This document shows positions 1-8,872 of a stretch of 48,601 bases of DNA, piece after piece. The notes below the pieces were generated by a model. It worked only from the letters and a program-made list of their open reading frames with translations, did not search any database and was not told the DNA's origin. The translations under genes and the position numbers were made by a program. The stretch lies in assembly GCA_026707665.1 (NCBI GenBank), contig JAPOWK010000054.1, positions 1 through 48,601 on the forward strand, given 5' to 3'. The DNA comes from Chloroflexota bacterium. Lineage in GTDB: Bacteria > Chloroflexota > Anaerolineae > Aggregatilineales > Phototrophicaceae. How positions within the stretch are numbered: position 1 is the first letter of the stretch; each line of letters begins with the position of its first letter.

Positions 1-529
1 CGAATTTCGCTTCATTTTGCTTGAATGTCGTATTCTCGATCTCCAAATGTCCAAAGCTGGCGATCGCGCCACCATACCGCCCCACATTGTCACGAAATTC
101 GCTGTCGAAGACTTGCAAGCTGGCATCGCTCTCCACGCGGATAGCGCCGCCATATTCGATTTCTCTCCTGCCCCCGGTCAGTGTCAAGTCGTGGATGCGC
201 AGCTCGCCGGAGACGACGTGCAGCAGGCGATCCCGCTTGGCGCCACGGAGCGTATGACCGTTTCCCAGTATAGTAATTTGCGATCTAATCGGCGGCAGCA
301 TACCCTTCAGCTCGACATCGCCGGTAAGAAATATGACATCAGCGCCGTCCCCAGCCGGGCAACCGCCGCGCGGTAAGTCCGTGTTTGCGGCGACGATGGC
401 GTCCTCCAGCAGACAATCGTCATCGACGGTGATGTCGGCCGCGCGGACTGTCGAGACAGGCGATAGCGCAAGCAGCGCGAGCAAGGCAAGAAGACGGAAC
501 CATCTTGGAGCACTACAGACGACAATCAT
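1..529 (-). CDS. Secreted right-handed beta-helix protein (5' part; runs off window)
   Basis: An open frame reads without a stop from an ATG at 529 to the left edge, so 176 N-terminal residues are visible. Residues 1-29 form a signal peptide: arginines, then a Leu/Ala-rich core, with likely cleavage after VRA. The mature part starts with a Cys-containing segment (DDDCLLEDAIVAANTD) that matches the start of the larger protein at 1556-4369, then shows YGGAI-type turns typical of polymorphic-outer-membrane-protein-like beta-helix repeats. The two genes are therefore paralogues, separated by a dioxygenase gene. The protein is probably exported and surface-bound; its ligand is unknown. No strong ribosome binding site precedes the ATG. 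Confidence 0.8.
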   Translation of the reverse strand, partial: MIVVCSAPRWFRLLALLALLALSPVSTVRAADITVDDDCLLEDAIVAANTDLPRGGCPAGDGADVIFLTGDVELKGMLPPIRSQITILGNGHTLRGAKRDRLLHVVSGELRIHDLTLTGGRREIEYGGAIRVESDASLQVFDSEFRDNVGRYGGAIASFGHLEIENTTFKQNEAKF

Positions 530-685
530 ATTGAATTGTTCAAACACTGAGGTGACAGATTTGGGCAATTTCAGTCTAGCGCGCTCAATTGCCGCCGGGC
601 AAGCCATTTGCGCGCGCCGTATACAAAGCGTAGGCTTGATGAGCGCTGGCCCACGACCGCTTGTCCTTACCGGCGGAGCGTTCGT

Positions 686-1489
686 CTAATCCCCCAGGGC
701 AGCCGCCACTTCTTGCTCCCAGGTTCCCGCCACCAGCACGCCATGCTCCTTCACGCCGCCGGAAGCCTGGGCGCCGCTGAGATAGGGCCGCTTGCCAAGC
801 GCGAAGCCGCCATTCGCGGTCGCATCCATCGCGCCATTGATGAAGTGCAGCGCGATGCCGGCGCGTTCTTTGTCCGTGTTGTTGCCCCGCGTGCAATGCG
901 CCACCCCGTAGGCGAAGAAGGCGACGCCGCCAGCCGGCAGCTCAATGGCGATCGCCTCGTCCTCGGGTGGATAACAACGGATGTGATGATCGCTATAGGG
1001 ATCGAGGCTGTGCTCATAGGCGACGCGGTAGCTGCCCGGGATGACGTGAATGGTGCCATTGGCGACGGTGGCATCATGCACCGCTGTCCACATCGCCGTG
1101 CCCCGCAGCGGATCTTCAATCTCAAAATAGGCGTTGTCTTGATGCCAGTTGGTGCCCATGCCCTGCTTGCCCGGCTTGATAAAGACCTGATCGAGATGCA
1201 GCACGACCGGGTCGCCGATCAGCTGGCGCACGGCTTCAATCGCTTTATCGGCGAAGGGCATGGCGCGGAAGAAGTCGCTATGCGGGAACATCGGGCAGAG
1301 CTGCAAGTTGACCTTGTCGGTCGAGGGCGTCTTGCTATCGCCGGCGGTGGCGACATTGCGCAGCAAGCCTTCCGCCTTGAGGCGATCGAGTTCGGCGCGC
1401 ATGGCGCAAACTTCGCGCTCGGACCAGAATTCCTCTTTGGCGAGCCAGCCTTCGCTGCGGAACTGCTGGATTTCGGATTGAGTGAACAT
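686..1489 (-). CDS. Phytanoyl-CoA dioxygenase (PhyH) family protein
   Basis: This 267-residue soluble protein belongs to the Fe(II)/2-oxoglutarate dioxygenases related to phytanoyl-CoA hydroxylase. The iron triad is visible as His116 and Asp118 in NWHQDNAYFEI and His198 in GVAHCTRG, followed by Arg209, placed to bind the 2-oxoglutarate carboxylate. The length is normal for bacterial members. The ATG at 1489 is preceded by GGAG at good spacing (GGAGATATCCC). It lies between two beta-helix genes on the same strand, but nothing suggests a shared role. The substrate cannot be told from sequence; bacterial relatives hydroxylate varied small molecules. Confidence 0.88.
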   Translation of the reverse strand: MFTQSEIQQFRSEGWLAKEEFWSEREVCAMRAELDRLKAEGLLRNVATAGDSKTPSTDKVNLQLCPMFPHSDFFRAMPFADKAIEAVRQLIGDPVVLHLDQVFIKPGKQGMGTNWHQDNAYFEIEDPLRGTAMWTAVHDATVANGTIHVIPGSYRVAYEHSLDPYSDHHIRCYPPEDEAIAIELPAGGVAFFAYGVAHCTRGNNTDKERAGIALHFINGAMDATANGGFALGKRPYLSGAQASGGVKEHGVLVAGTWEQEVAAALGD

Positions 1490-1555
1490 GGGATATCTCC
1501 TTGAACTTCCGTCGGAGCCGGATTCGTTTTTGACTGGCGACCGCTTGCTGGCGTC

Positions 1556-4369
1556 TTATGGCGCATACTCAATGGCGCCGATATCGCAGGCATCGCCTTT
1601 AGGTCGCGGCGTGCCGATTTGGTCGCTGGCCGGGCAATGCTCGCGCGCCGCCGCATCAATTGCTTTGCTGTGCGACATGAGCGGATAGTATGGCGGCGAT
1701 CCGTCTTCAGGAATGGAACGCGTGGCGAGAAGCGGGTTTCCCTTGAGATCAGGATCGCAGGAGCCATCGCCGACGAGATTGCCGACATTCAGCGCGAGCT
1801 CGCCGGCGCAGTCCCTGTTTTCGCTGAAGGCGATGATGCTGTTCACCAGCTCGATACTTGCATCGTCAGCTTGGTAGACGCCGCCGCCATCATCGGCGTC
1901 GTTGGAAGTCATCGTGACGTGCGTCAGAGCCGCCTTGCCGAATCCGGTGACGGCGAGCGCGCCGCCAATTTCGCCGGCGGTATTGTAACCAAAGCTGGCG
2001 TTCGTCGCCTGCAGTTGACTACGCCGCAAGCCATAGTAGGCGCCACCGCCGCCAAGCGCCCGGTTTTTATAGAAATAGCTGCTGTCAAGCGTGGTTTCCT
2101 GGCCGATATTGTATAAGGCCCCGCCCCAGTCGGCTGTGTTATACGAGAAGGTAGACTCTGCTATCGCAGCCGTGCCCTCACTATTGATGGCGCCGCCCCA
2201 TGACGCTTTGTTTCGATGAAACTTGCTTTCACTGATGGTGAGGTTCATCTCTTCCCAACTGAAGATCGCCCCACCAGCTTCCGCCTCATTGCCGCTGAAC
2301 CGCGAGCCGCTGACGCTGAGGGGGCCGGTGCTGAACAAGGCGCCACCCTCTTCCCTGGCGATATTGTATTCAAATATGCTGTTGGCGATGTCGAGTTCTT
2401 GCCGAAACGTTCGGATGGCGCCGCCGTCTTCCGCCGTGTTTCGGTAGAATCGACTTGAGTTGATCCACGTCCGGCTGTTGAAATTGTTGATGGCGCCACC
2501 TTCGGATACACCATCTTCGCCCGGCTCGCCGGCGGAATTGTCGCTGAAGGTCGTGTCGTCGACGGTCATTTCCGAGAACTTGATATAGGCGGCGCCGCCG
2601 TAACTCCGCGCGAGGTTGCGTCCGAACTCGCTTCCCGTTAGGGTAACTGCGGCCTCCAAGGCGTATATCGCTCCGCCATAGGCAGCGGTGTTCTCATTGA
2701 TCTCGCAGTTTGTAATGCTGAGGTCGCCGTCTTCCACATAAACGGCGCCGCCAAAACTTAAGCCACCTTCAGAGAAGGAATCACTTATCGTACAGTCTTT
2801 GAGATCTACGCTGCCGCCGATGTTGAAAATCGCGCCGCCATCGCCCGAGCCGCCAGTAAATCGCGAGCCAGTAATTTGGCTGTCCTCCATCATGAGCGAT
2901 CCACCATCAATGTGAATGGCGCCGCCCTGCCTGGGACCTTCGTCGCTGCTGCTGCTGTTGTCGCTGAAGCCGCTACCGCTGACGGTCGTGTCGGAGTCAA
3001 ATGCGATCAGCGCGCCGCCAAAGGTCGCCGAGTTTTCGTCCAGGGTACCGCCTTCGACAGTCATAGTTGAATCGCTGACAACTATCGCCCCGCCGCTGAT
3101 CTGGGCGAAGTTCTTGCTAAACACGGTTTCGACCAGGCTGATATCGGCGTTAAGGCCGCGGAGCGCGCCCGCATGGGTTGCCACGTTCTGATCGAATGCG
3201 CCGCCTTCGATAGCCAAAGTTGTTCCATCTATGAAAACCGCGCCGGCGCTTTTTTCGGCGCTGTTGCCGTTAAAGGATGTGTTTTCAAGACGGATCTCTC
3301 CGCCAGCGCCGAGCACAGCTCCGCCATACTCCGCTGAATTATCAGCAAAGCTACTGTCTTCCACGGAGGTCGTAGAATCCACAGCGTTGATGGCGCCGGC
3401 ATAGGTGGCCGCATTCGCCGCAAACGAGGCGCCTTCCATCGACAATGTTGATTCTTCGAGATACATGGCTGCGCCGCTTTCTTCGGCGCTGTTGCTGCTA
3501 AAGGACGTGCCAAGCATGCTGATGTCCGAGAGAACGCCAGTAATCGCGCCGCCGTAGGTCGCGGAGTTTTCGGCAAGCGTGCCCACTGCAAAGACTAATG
3601 CGGATTCCTGCAGGAAGATCGCGCCGCCGTCTCCTTCGGCGCTGTTTTCATTTAGCGTCGTGTCAATAAGACCGATCGAGGTGCCGACACCGTAAATCGC
3701 GCCGCCGTTGACCGCCGTGTTGCTATCGAATTCGGACTCGTAAGCCCGTAGCACGCCATAGGTCATAACGATGGCGCCGCCGTCTCCCGTCGAGCTGTTG
3801 CCAAGCACAGTCGAATTGCGCAACTCAAATTCACCACCGAAGATGACAACGGCGCCGCCAAAATCGGCCGAATTTTCGCTGATGACGCTGTCGACAATCT
3901 TGAGCGTACCGTTGGTGTTGAGGATGGCGCCGCCCTCGGTAGCCGAATTCCCGACAAGGTGACTGTTCGTGATCGCGAGCGTGGCATGATTGTCGATGGC
4001 GCCGCCGAATTCGGCATGTCCGCCAGTCAGCGTCAGGTCGTTGATCGCCACCGCTCCCTCTGTAATCAAGAAGATCTGGTGGCTGTTTGCCCCGCTGATC
4101 GTAAAACCACCACCTTCGATTGTCATGTCAGATTCAATTGCCGGGAGGCTCACATCGAGCGTGATATCGCCGGTCAAGCTGATCGTATCCGCCTCACTCC
4201 CCGCCGGGCACGCGCCTACCGCCACATCGGTATTCGCCGCCCGGATCGCGTCCGCCAGGCTGCAATCAGCCCCCACTTCAATATCGGCTGCGCGGACGCC
4301 GCCAGTGTAAAAAGCCAAGCAAGCGATTAAGACAAAAGTAATCGAAGAGTACTTGCGCGACAGTCTCAT
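1556..4369 (-). CDS. Large secreted beta-helix protein with choice-of-anchor Q C-terminus
   Basis: This is a 937-residue exported protein. A signal peptide (residues 1-27, cleavage after VRA) is followed by a cysteine-bearing lead segment (DCSLADAIRAANTD) and then about 28 repeats of 21-24 residues, each with a GGA(I/V/L) turn and often an SxFxxNSA strand. This is the pattern of a right-handed parallel beta-helix as in chlamydial polymorphic outer membrane proteins. The last ~95 residues (NLVGDGSC, YYPLMSHSKAIDAA, CDIGAIEYAP) match the choice-of-anchor Q domain found at the ends of such proteins in Chloroflexota and other phyla. The likely role is surface adhesion or glycan binding. The repeats look divergent rather than freshly duplicated. 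It is a paralogue of the truncated gene at 1-529. Confidence 0.85.
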   Translation of the reverse strand: MRLSRKYSSITFVLIACLAFYTGGVRAADIEVGADCSLADAIRAANTDVAVGACPAGSEADTISLTGDITLDVSLPAIESDMTIEGGGFTISGANSHQIFLITEGAVAINDLTLTGGHAEFGGAIDNHATLAITNSHLVGNSATEGGAILNTNGTLKIVDSVISENSADFGGAVVIFGGEFELRNSTVLGNSSTGDGGAIVMTYGVLRAYESEFDSNTAVNGGAIYGVGTSIGLIDTTLNENSAEGDGGAIFLQESALVFAVGTLAENSATYGGAITGVLSDISMLGTSFSSNSAEESGAAMYLEESTLSMEGASFAANAATYAGAINAVDSTTSVEDSSFADNSAEYGGAVLGAGGEIRLENTSFNGNSAEKSAGAVFIDGTTLAIEGGAFDQNVATHAGALRGLNADISLVETVFSKNFAQISGGAIVVSDSTMTVEGGTLDENSATFGGALIAFDSDTTVSGSGFSDNSSSSDEGPRQGGAIHIDGGSLMMEDSQITGSRFTGGSGDGGAIFNIGGSVDLKDCTISDSFSEGGLSFGGAVYVEDGDLSITNCEINENTAAYGGAIYALEAAVTLTGSEFGRNLARSYGGAAYIKFSEMTVDDTTFSDNSAGEPGEDGVSEGGAINNFNSRTWINSSRFYRNTAEDGGAIRTFRQELDIANSIFEYNIAREEGGALFSTGPLSVSGSRFSGNEAEAGGAIFSWEEMNLTISESKFHRNKASWGGAINSEGTAAIAESTFSYNTADWGGALYNIGQETTLDSSYFYKNRALGGGGAYYGLRRSQLQATNASFGYNTAGEIGGALAVTGFGKAALTHVTMTSNDADDGGGVYQADDASIELVNSIIAFSENRDCAGELALNVGNLVGDGSCDPDLKGNPLLATRSIPEDGSPPYYPLMSHSKAIDAAAREHCPASDQIGTPRPKGDACDIGAIEYAP

Positions 4370-4455
4370 GGCTCAACCCTTGGTCCACTTATATGGGGAT
4401 AGGTATAGCGCAAATCCAGCTGAGATGCCAGCGAGCGCCCCCCACGCCTGACCTG

Positions 4456-4464
4456 TGGTAAAAT
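4456..4464 (+). promoter_or_regulatory. Candidate extended -10 promoter of the M42 peptidase operon
   Basis: TGGTAAAAT is an extended -10 element (TGn followed by TAAAAT) 35 bases before the ATG at 4499. No good -35 is seen 17 bases upstream. A nearly identical TGTGGTAAAAC stands before the dehydrogenase gene at 45806. This is pattern-based only. Confidence 0.4.
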
Positions 4465-4498
4465 CCCCAAGTCACCCGCCAGCACAGGAGCGCCGCCC

Positions 4499-5572
4499 AT
4501 GTACGACCCCAAAGATCACCTCAAGCGCCTTGTCGAGACCCACGCGCCCAGCGGCTACGAGGCGCCGATCGCCGAGCTTCTGCGCGACGAATGGGCGGAA
4601 TTGGTCGATGAATTCGATAGCGACCGCCTCGGCAGCCTCATCGGCGTCAAGCGCGCGACGAGCAAAAGCGCTGGCTCGCCCAAGATCATGCTGGCCGCTC
4701 ACATGGACGAGATCGGCTTGATGGTGCGCGAGATCGAAGACGGATTCATCTATGTGCATCGCATCAGCGGCATCGACCCGCGAGTGATGCTGGCGCAGCC
4801 GGTGCTGGTGCATGGCGAGCGCGCTTTGCCCGGCGTCGTGGCGACCATGCCGCCGCACATGCTCACCGCCGCCGAACGCAAACGATACAAATCGATTGAC
4901 GCCCTCGTTGTCGATGTCGGCTTGCCGGCCGCCGAGGTCGAGCAGCTCGTCCGCATCGGCGATCTGGTTACCATCGAAGGACCGATGATCGATCTCAAGG
5001 GACGGCTGGCGGCTTCCAAAGCGATGGATGACCGCTGCTGCCTCGCCGTCATCACTGTCTGCCTGCAGCTGCTTCGGGGGATGAATCACAGCTGGGATGT
5101 CTATGCGGTCGCGACTGTGCAAGAGGAAGTGGGCTTGCGTGGCGCGACGACCGCCGCCAACCATATCGCGCCGGATTGCGCCATCGCCCTTGATGTCGGT
5201 TTCGCCGAGCAGCCGGGCTTGAAGACGGCGATCAAGCTGGGCGGCGGACCGCTGATCGGCATTGGCGCCAACTTCCATCCCAAGATGGTCCAGCGCTTGC
5301 AGGAAATCGCCGCCTACTACGAAATCAAATGGCAGGCCGATATTATCCCCGCCCGCGCCGGCTACGACTCGTGGGCAATCCAGGTCTCGCGCGGCGGCGT
5401 TCCATCGGCGCTGCTGGGCATTCCCCTGCGCAATATGCACTCGCCCGTCGAGACGCTGGACCTCAAAGACATTGAACGCTGCGGCCGGCTATTGGCACAT
5501 TTCATCTGTGAGCTGGATCAGTCATTTCTGGACTATCTCTCGCTGATGCCGGCAGAAGACGAACGCGCTTGA
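4499..5572 (+). CDS. M42 family metallo-aminopeptidase
   Basis: This 357-residue cytosolic enzyme is of the M42 (FrvX/YsdC, glutamyl-aminopeptidase/deblocking aminopeptidase) family, which forms tetrahedral dodecamers and trims peptides. All expected active-site residues are visible: His68 (AAHMDEIG), Asp177 (KAMDDRC), catalytic Glu209 and metal ligand Glu210 (VQEEVGLRG), Asp232 (ALDVG) and His314 (NMHSPVE). The ATG at 4499 follows AGGAG. It is the first gene of a tight run; the next start lies 4 bases after its stop. Older annotations may call this family endoglucanase M, but a peptidase is the better supported role. Confidence 0.93.
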   Translation: MYDPKDHLKRLVETHAPSGYEAPIAELLRDEWAELVDEFDSDRLGSLIGVKRATSKSAGSPKIMLAAHMDEIGLMVREIEDGFIYVHRISGIDPRVMLAQPVLVHGERALPGVVATMPPHMLTAAERKRYKSIDALVVDVGLPAAEVEQLVRIGDLVTIEGPMIDLKGRLAASKAMDDRCCLAVITVCLQLLRGMNHSWDVYAVATVQEEVGLRGATTAANHIAPDCAIALDVGFAEQPGLKTAIKLGGGPLIGIGANFHPKMVQRLQEIAAYYEIKWQADIIPARAGYDSWAIQVSRGGVPSALLGIPLRNMHSPVETLDLKDIERCGRLLAHFICELDQSFLDYLSLMPAEDERA

Positions 5573-5575
5573 TGC

Positions 5576-6628
5576 ATGATGCGAGCGGCCGTATTCACTG
5601 GAGTCGGCGATATTTCGCTGCGGGACGCGCCCATGCCGGCGCTCACTCCTGGCGATATGCTGGTTCGCGTCCGCGCCGCCACAATCTGCGGCACCGACCT
5701 GCGAATTTGCGCGGGACTAAAAAAGCGCGGCGTCCGCATCCCGTCCATCCTCGGTCACGAATTCGCCGGTGATATTGCCGCGGTCGGCGCTGAGGACAGC
5801 GAATGGCGCGCGGGGCAGGCGGTCACCGTCGCGCCCGTAATCCCTTGCGGCGAATGCGGTAACTGCCAAGCTGATCTGGGCAATCTTTGCGACAATCGAA
5901 GCGCCCTCGCCTACGAATATGACGGCGCTTTCGCCCAATACATTCGCGTGCCGGCCGCCGCCATTCGCGCGGGAAACGTCTTTGCCCTGCCAGCGGACCT
6001 CGACTATGCCGCAGCCTCCATCGCCGAACCGCTATCCTGCTGCCTCAACGGGATCGAGAATATGGGCGGCATTCAAGCGGGCGACACCGTGCTCATCGTC
6101 GGCGCGGGCGCAATCGGCACGATGCACTTGCAGCTGGCGAAAGCGTCGCCGGGGACGCGCGTCATCGTATCCGAGCCGTTCGCGGCGCGGCGGCGGCTGG
6201 CGCTATCAAATGGCGCCGATGCTGCGATCAATCCGCTGGAAACCGATGTATGCACAGCCGTCATGGCCGAGACCGGCGGCAGCGGCGTCGACAAGGCGAT
6301 AATGGCGGTCGGCGCGCCGGAACTCGTGCCGGAGCTCATATCGCTGACAAGAAAGAATGGCGCGATCAGCCTATTCGCCGGTTTCCCGCCGGGGTCACAA
6401 GCCTTGATTGATCTCAACGACATTCATTACCGCCAGCTTCACATCAGCGGCGCCAGCGCTTCGACTTCGGCGCAATTCGCCCGCGCCTTGGACTTGCTCG
6501 CATCGCGGATAATCGACGCTGACGCCATCATAACGCATCGCTTTCCGCTGGCCCAATTCGACGAAGCGCTGAGCACGGCGCAGGCGGGACGCGGATTGAA
6601 GGTGGCGCTGCTGCCGGAGGCGGGCTAA
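5576..6628 (+). CDS. Zinc-dependent alcohol/polyol dehydrogenase (MDR family)
   Basis: This 350-residue medium-chain dehydrogenase is of the sorbitol/threonine dehydrogenase type. The catalytic zinc site shows as the Cys in TICGTDLR and the GHEFAG motif. A structural zinc cluster is present (CGECGNCxxxxxxLC). The Rossmann motif VGAGAIG follows. It should oxidise a sugar alcohol or similar polyol with NAD(P). Two adjacent ATGs (5576 and 5579) could both serve as start. The gene begins 4 bases after the M42 peptidase stop and its own stop abuts the ATG of the next oxidoreductase, so all three are probably co-transcribed. The exact substrate cannot be read from sequence. Confidence 0.92.
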   Translation: MMRAAVFTGVGDISLRDAPMPALTPGDMLVRVRAATICGTDLRICAGLKKRGVRIPSILGHEFAGDIAAVGAEDSEWRAGQAVTVAPVIPCGECGNCQADLGNLCDNRSALAYEYDGAFAQYIRVPAAAIRAGNVFALPADLDYAAASIAEPLSCCLNGIENMGGIQAGDTVLIVGAGAIGTMHLQLAKASPGTRVIVSEPFAARRRLALSNGADAAINPLETDVCTAVMAETGGSGVDKAIMAVGAPELVPELISLTRKNGAISLFAGFPPGSQALIDLNDIHYRQLHISGASASTSAQFARALDLLASRIIDADAIITHRFPLAQFDEALSTAQAGRGLKVALLPEAG

Positions 6629-7717
6629 ATGGCGACGACGCTGCGCGTGGCACTTAGCGGCTGCGGCAAAGCGGGCATGGCGCAACTGCATTGCTACGCG
6701 CTCCACCCCGATTGCGAGATTGTCGCGCTTTATGATCCGGACGAGGGCAAGGCAGAGAAATGCGCTGCGCAATTTGGCGCGCCCTCTTTGCCGAGCTATG
6801 AAGCGTTGGCGCGCAATGCGCAAGCCGACTTGATCAGCCTTTGCGGTCCCGAATCAGCGCGTTGCCAGCAGGCGCTCGCAGCGCTAGACCATGGGGCGCA
6901 CGTGCTCTGCGAAAAGCCCTTCGCCAATTCCCTGGATGAATGCGACGCCATGATTGGGTCCGCCGCGCGCCATAAGCGTTCGCTGCTCGCCTTTTTCAAT
7001 ATGCGCTTTCACCCGGTTGTGCAAGCTGTTGATGAGCTCATCGCGAAAATCGGCGAGATTTATGCGGCGCGTTTCAGCTACACGCAATTCCGCACGGCGG
7101 TCAGTTGGCGTCACAAGCTGGAGCAAGGCGGCGGTGTGTTAAAATCGCAAGGTGTGCACGCCATCGATTTGGCGCTCGGCTGGCTTGGACCGGTATCGTC
7201 GGTCAGCGGCGAAATGGCAATCGTGCATCCGGCGCGCGAAGTCGAAGATTTCGCCTTGATCAATCTGCGCTTTGAGAGCGGCGCCATCGGCGAAGTTTAT
7301 GCCGCTTACACCGACCGTCAGCCGGAAGCCATGACCGCCGCGCTGCAGGGGACGCGGGGCAAGATCAGCTTTTGCCTCAGCCCCTATCAGCCGGAGATGA
7401 ATCAAGTCGAGATTACGCGGTCCGGCGCGACCAAGTCGGCTCCGCTGCGACAATACGATGCGCTCGACCCGATCTATCCTGGTCTGCTGGATTCTTCAAA
7501 ACGAGCGATCGCGCACATCGTCGACGACATCGCACTGGGACGACGCTCGGCAATGGATGGCGCTGCCGGTCGTCGGTCGATTGAAATCGTGCTCGCCGGC
7601 TACGAATCACAGCGCCTCGGAACCAAAGTCGCCCTGCCCCTGCAATCGTTTGACGCGTCGTTGCTAGCGGATTGCTTCCCCCGTTTTGGGTCCGGCGACG
7701 CCGAATTGTGGGATTGA
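6629..7717 (+). CDS. Gfo/Idh/MocA family oxidoreductase
   Basis: A 362-residue NAD(P)-dependent sugar or cyclitol dehydrogenase. The N-terminal Rossmann fold carries a GCGKAGMAQLH nucleotide-binding loop and the family-defining CEKPFA motif near residue 94. The C-terminal half has the GVHAIDLALGWLG segment where the family places catalytic and substrate residues. Its ATG directly follows the TAA of the alcohol dehydrogenase, giving zero spacing and likely translational coupling. Pairing an MDR with a Gfo/Idh/MocA enzyme is common in inositol or unusual-sugar catabolism, so the two probably act on one pathway (inference). Confidence 0.92.
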   Translation: MATTLRVALSGCGKAGMAQLHCYALHPDCEIVALYDPDEGKAEKCAAQFGAPSLPSYEALARNAQADLISLCGPESARCQQALAALDHGAHVLCEKPFANSLDECDAMIGSAARHKRSLLAFFNMRFHPVVQAVDELIAKIGEIYAARFSYTQFRTAVSWRHKLEQGGGVLKSQGVHAIDLALGWLGPVSSVSGEMAIVHPAREVEDFALINLRFESGAIGEVYAAYTDRQPEAMTAALQGTRGKISFCLSPYQPEMNQVEITRSGATKSAPLRQYDALDPIYPGLLDSSKRAIAHIVDDIALGRRSAMDGAAGRRSIEIVLAGYESQRLGTKVALPLQSFDASLLADCFPRFGSGDAELWD

Positions 7718-7756
7718 AAGGCTTGTTCGACAGTGTGGCGCGGCCTTCGTTTTTTC

Positions 7757-7799
7757 ACCCCTCACTCCCCAGCCCGCTCTCCCACAAAGAGGGGGGAGC
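7757..7799. repeat. G/C-tract interspersed repeat (type B)
   Basis: CCCTCACTCCCCAGCCCGCT followed by CTCCC-ACAAAG-GGGGGAG forms a purine/pyrimidine-asymmetric element with a short self-complementary core. Related CTCCCC/GGGGAG-rich segments occur at 20516-20576, 32404-32570, 45336-45372 and 45534-45630. It lies between the oxidoreductase and ribokinase genes and may also act as a transcript hairpin. Confidence 0.5.
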
Positions 7800-7921
7800 G
7801 TCGCCACTTGCAAAAATGCGAATTTACCGCCGGTTTCGCAAGAATGATGCAGGTGCTTCCAGGCTATCACATGAAAATCAGTTCATTATGGTCAGTAGCG
7901 GACAAGCCGTAGAGGAGCGAT

Positions 7922-8872
7922 ATGAGCGCTTACGCGGTCGTGCAAGGCAGCCTCAATATCGACCTGGTCTTTCGCGGACCGCGTCTGCCAGGTCCAGGCG
8001 AATCAGTGCTGGGCGAAAGCTTCAGCACCTTTCCCGGCGGCAAGGGCGCCAATCAAGCGGTGCAGCTGGCGAAGCTAGGCGTCGAAACGCACATGATCGG
8101 ACGCGTCGGCACCGATGACTACGGCGACCAACTCATCGACAGTCTCGAGGCAGCCGGCGTCAATACCGACGGCGTCGTTCGCGACAGTGACTTGGGCACG
8201 GGAAAAGGCTGGGTATTCATTGATGGCGCTGGCGAAAACTACATCATCGTCGTTCCGGAAGCGAATATGGTCTGGCGCCCCAGCGATTTGACGCCGCTGC
8301 GCGCGCTGTTCACACGCGCCGATGTTTTCCTCTGCCAACTGGAAACGCCGGTCCCGCTCGTCGATAGCTGTCTGCGGCTGGCGAAGGCGTCAAGCGCTCT
8401 GACCATGCTCAATGCCGCGCCGGCGATTGAATTGCCTGGCCCGCTCTTCGCATACGTGGACGTGCTCGTGCTCAACCAAACGGAAGCGGCTTTCTATTCC
8501 GGCCGCCAAGTCAAAGGTGTGCACGGCGCGCTGGCGGCCGCGGCTGAATTGCGCGGGCGCGGCTGCGGCGCTGCCGTCATCACCTTGGGCGAGCGCGGCG
8601 CCATCGCCGTCAGCCAAGCGGGCGACATCCGCTGCGGCGCCTATACCGTGGACGCAGTCGATGTCACCGCCGCCGGCGATTCCTTTTGCGGTGGCTTGGC
8701 TTATGCCTTGGTCAACGGTCAGGATATGAGGGACGCGCTTCAGTTCGCCTGCGCTTGTGGCGCGCTGACGGTCACGCGGGCGGGGGCGCAACCCTCGCTG
8801 CCGACCCTGGCTGAGATCCACTCATTCATGAAGCGCAACGGAGTCGAAGATGGCGGCCAAGATTATATTTGA
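7922..8872 (+). CDS. rbsK: Ribokinase (PfkB family carbohydrate kinase)
   Basis: A 316-residue PfkB kinase best matching ribokinase, which phosphorylates ribose at O5 with ATP. Residues 12-14 (NID) and 39-46 (GGKGANQA) form the sugar pocket. MIGRVGTDDYG near residue 60 is typical. DVTAAGDSF at 247-255 supplies the anion hole and the catalytic base Asp253; ribokinases normally read DTTAAGD here. The ATG at 7922 follows GAGGAG. The gene overlaps the nucleoside hydrolase by 23 bases, fitting a pathway in which the hydrolase frees ribose from nucleosides and this kinase traps it. Deoxyribose or another pentose remains possible. Confidence 0.88.
   Translation: MSAYAVVQGSLNIDLVFRGPRLPGPGESVLGESFSTFPGGKGANQAVQLAKLGVETHMIGRVGTDDYGDQLIDSLEAAGVNTDGVVRDSDLGTGKGWVFIDGAGENYIIVVPEANMVWRPSDLTPLRALFTRADVFLCQLETPVPLVDSCLRLAKASSALTMLNAAPAIELPGPLFAYVDVLVLNQTEAAFYSGRQVKGVHGALAAAAELRGRGCGAAVITLGERGAIAVSQAGDIRCGAYTVDAVDVTAAGDSFCGGLAYALVNGQDMRDALQFACACGALTVTRAGAQPSLPTLAEIHSFMKRNGVEDGGQDYI

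Noticed and set aside
608..1504. 298-codon plus-strand frame over the dioxygenase gene
   Set aside because: It is the antisense shadow of the PhyH gene; it has no family motif and mirrors codon bias of the real gene.
4472..5440. 322-codon minus-strand frame over the M42 peptidase
   Set aside because: Antisense of a gene with complete active-site motifs; the translated sequence is His/Arg/Asp-rich low-information.
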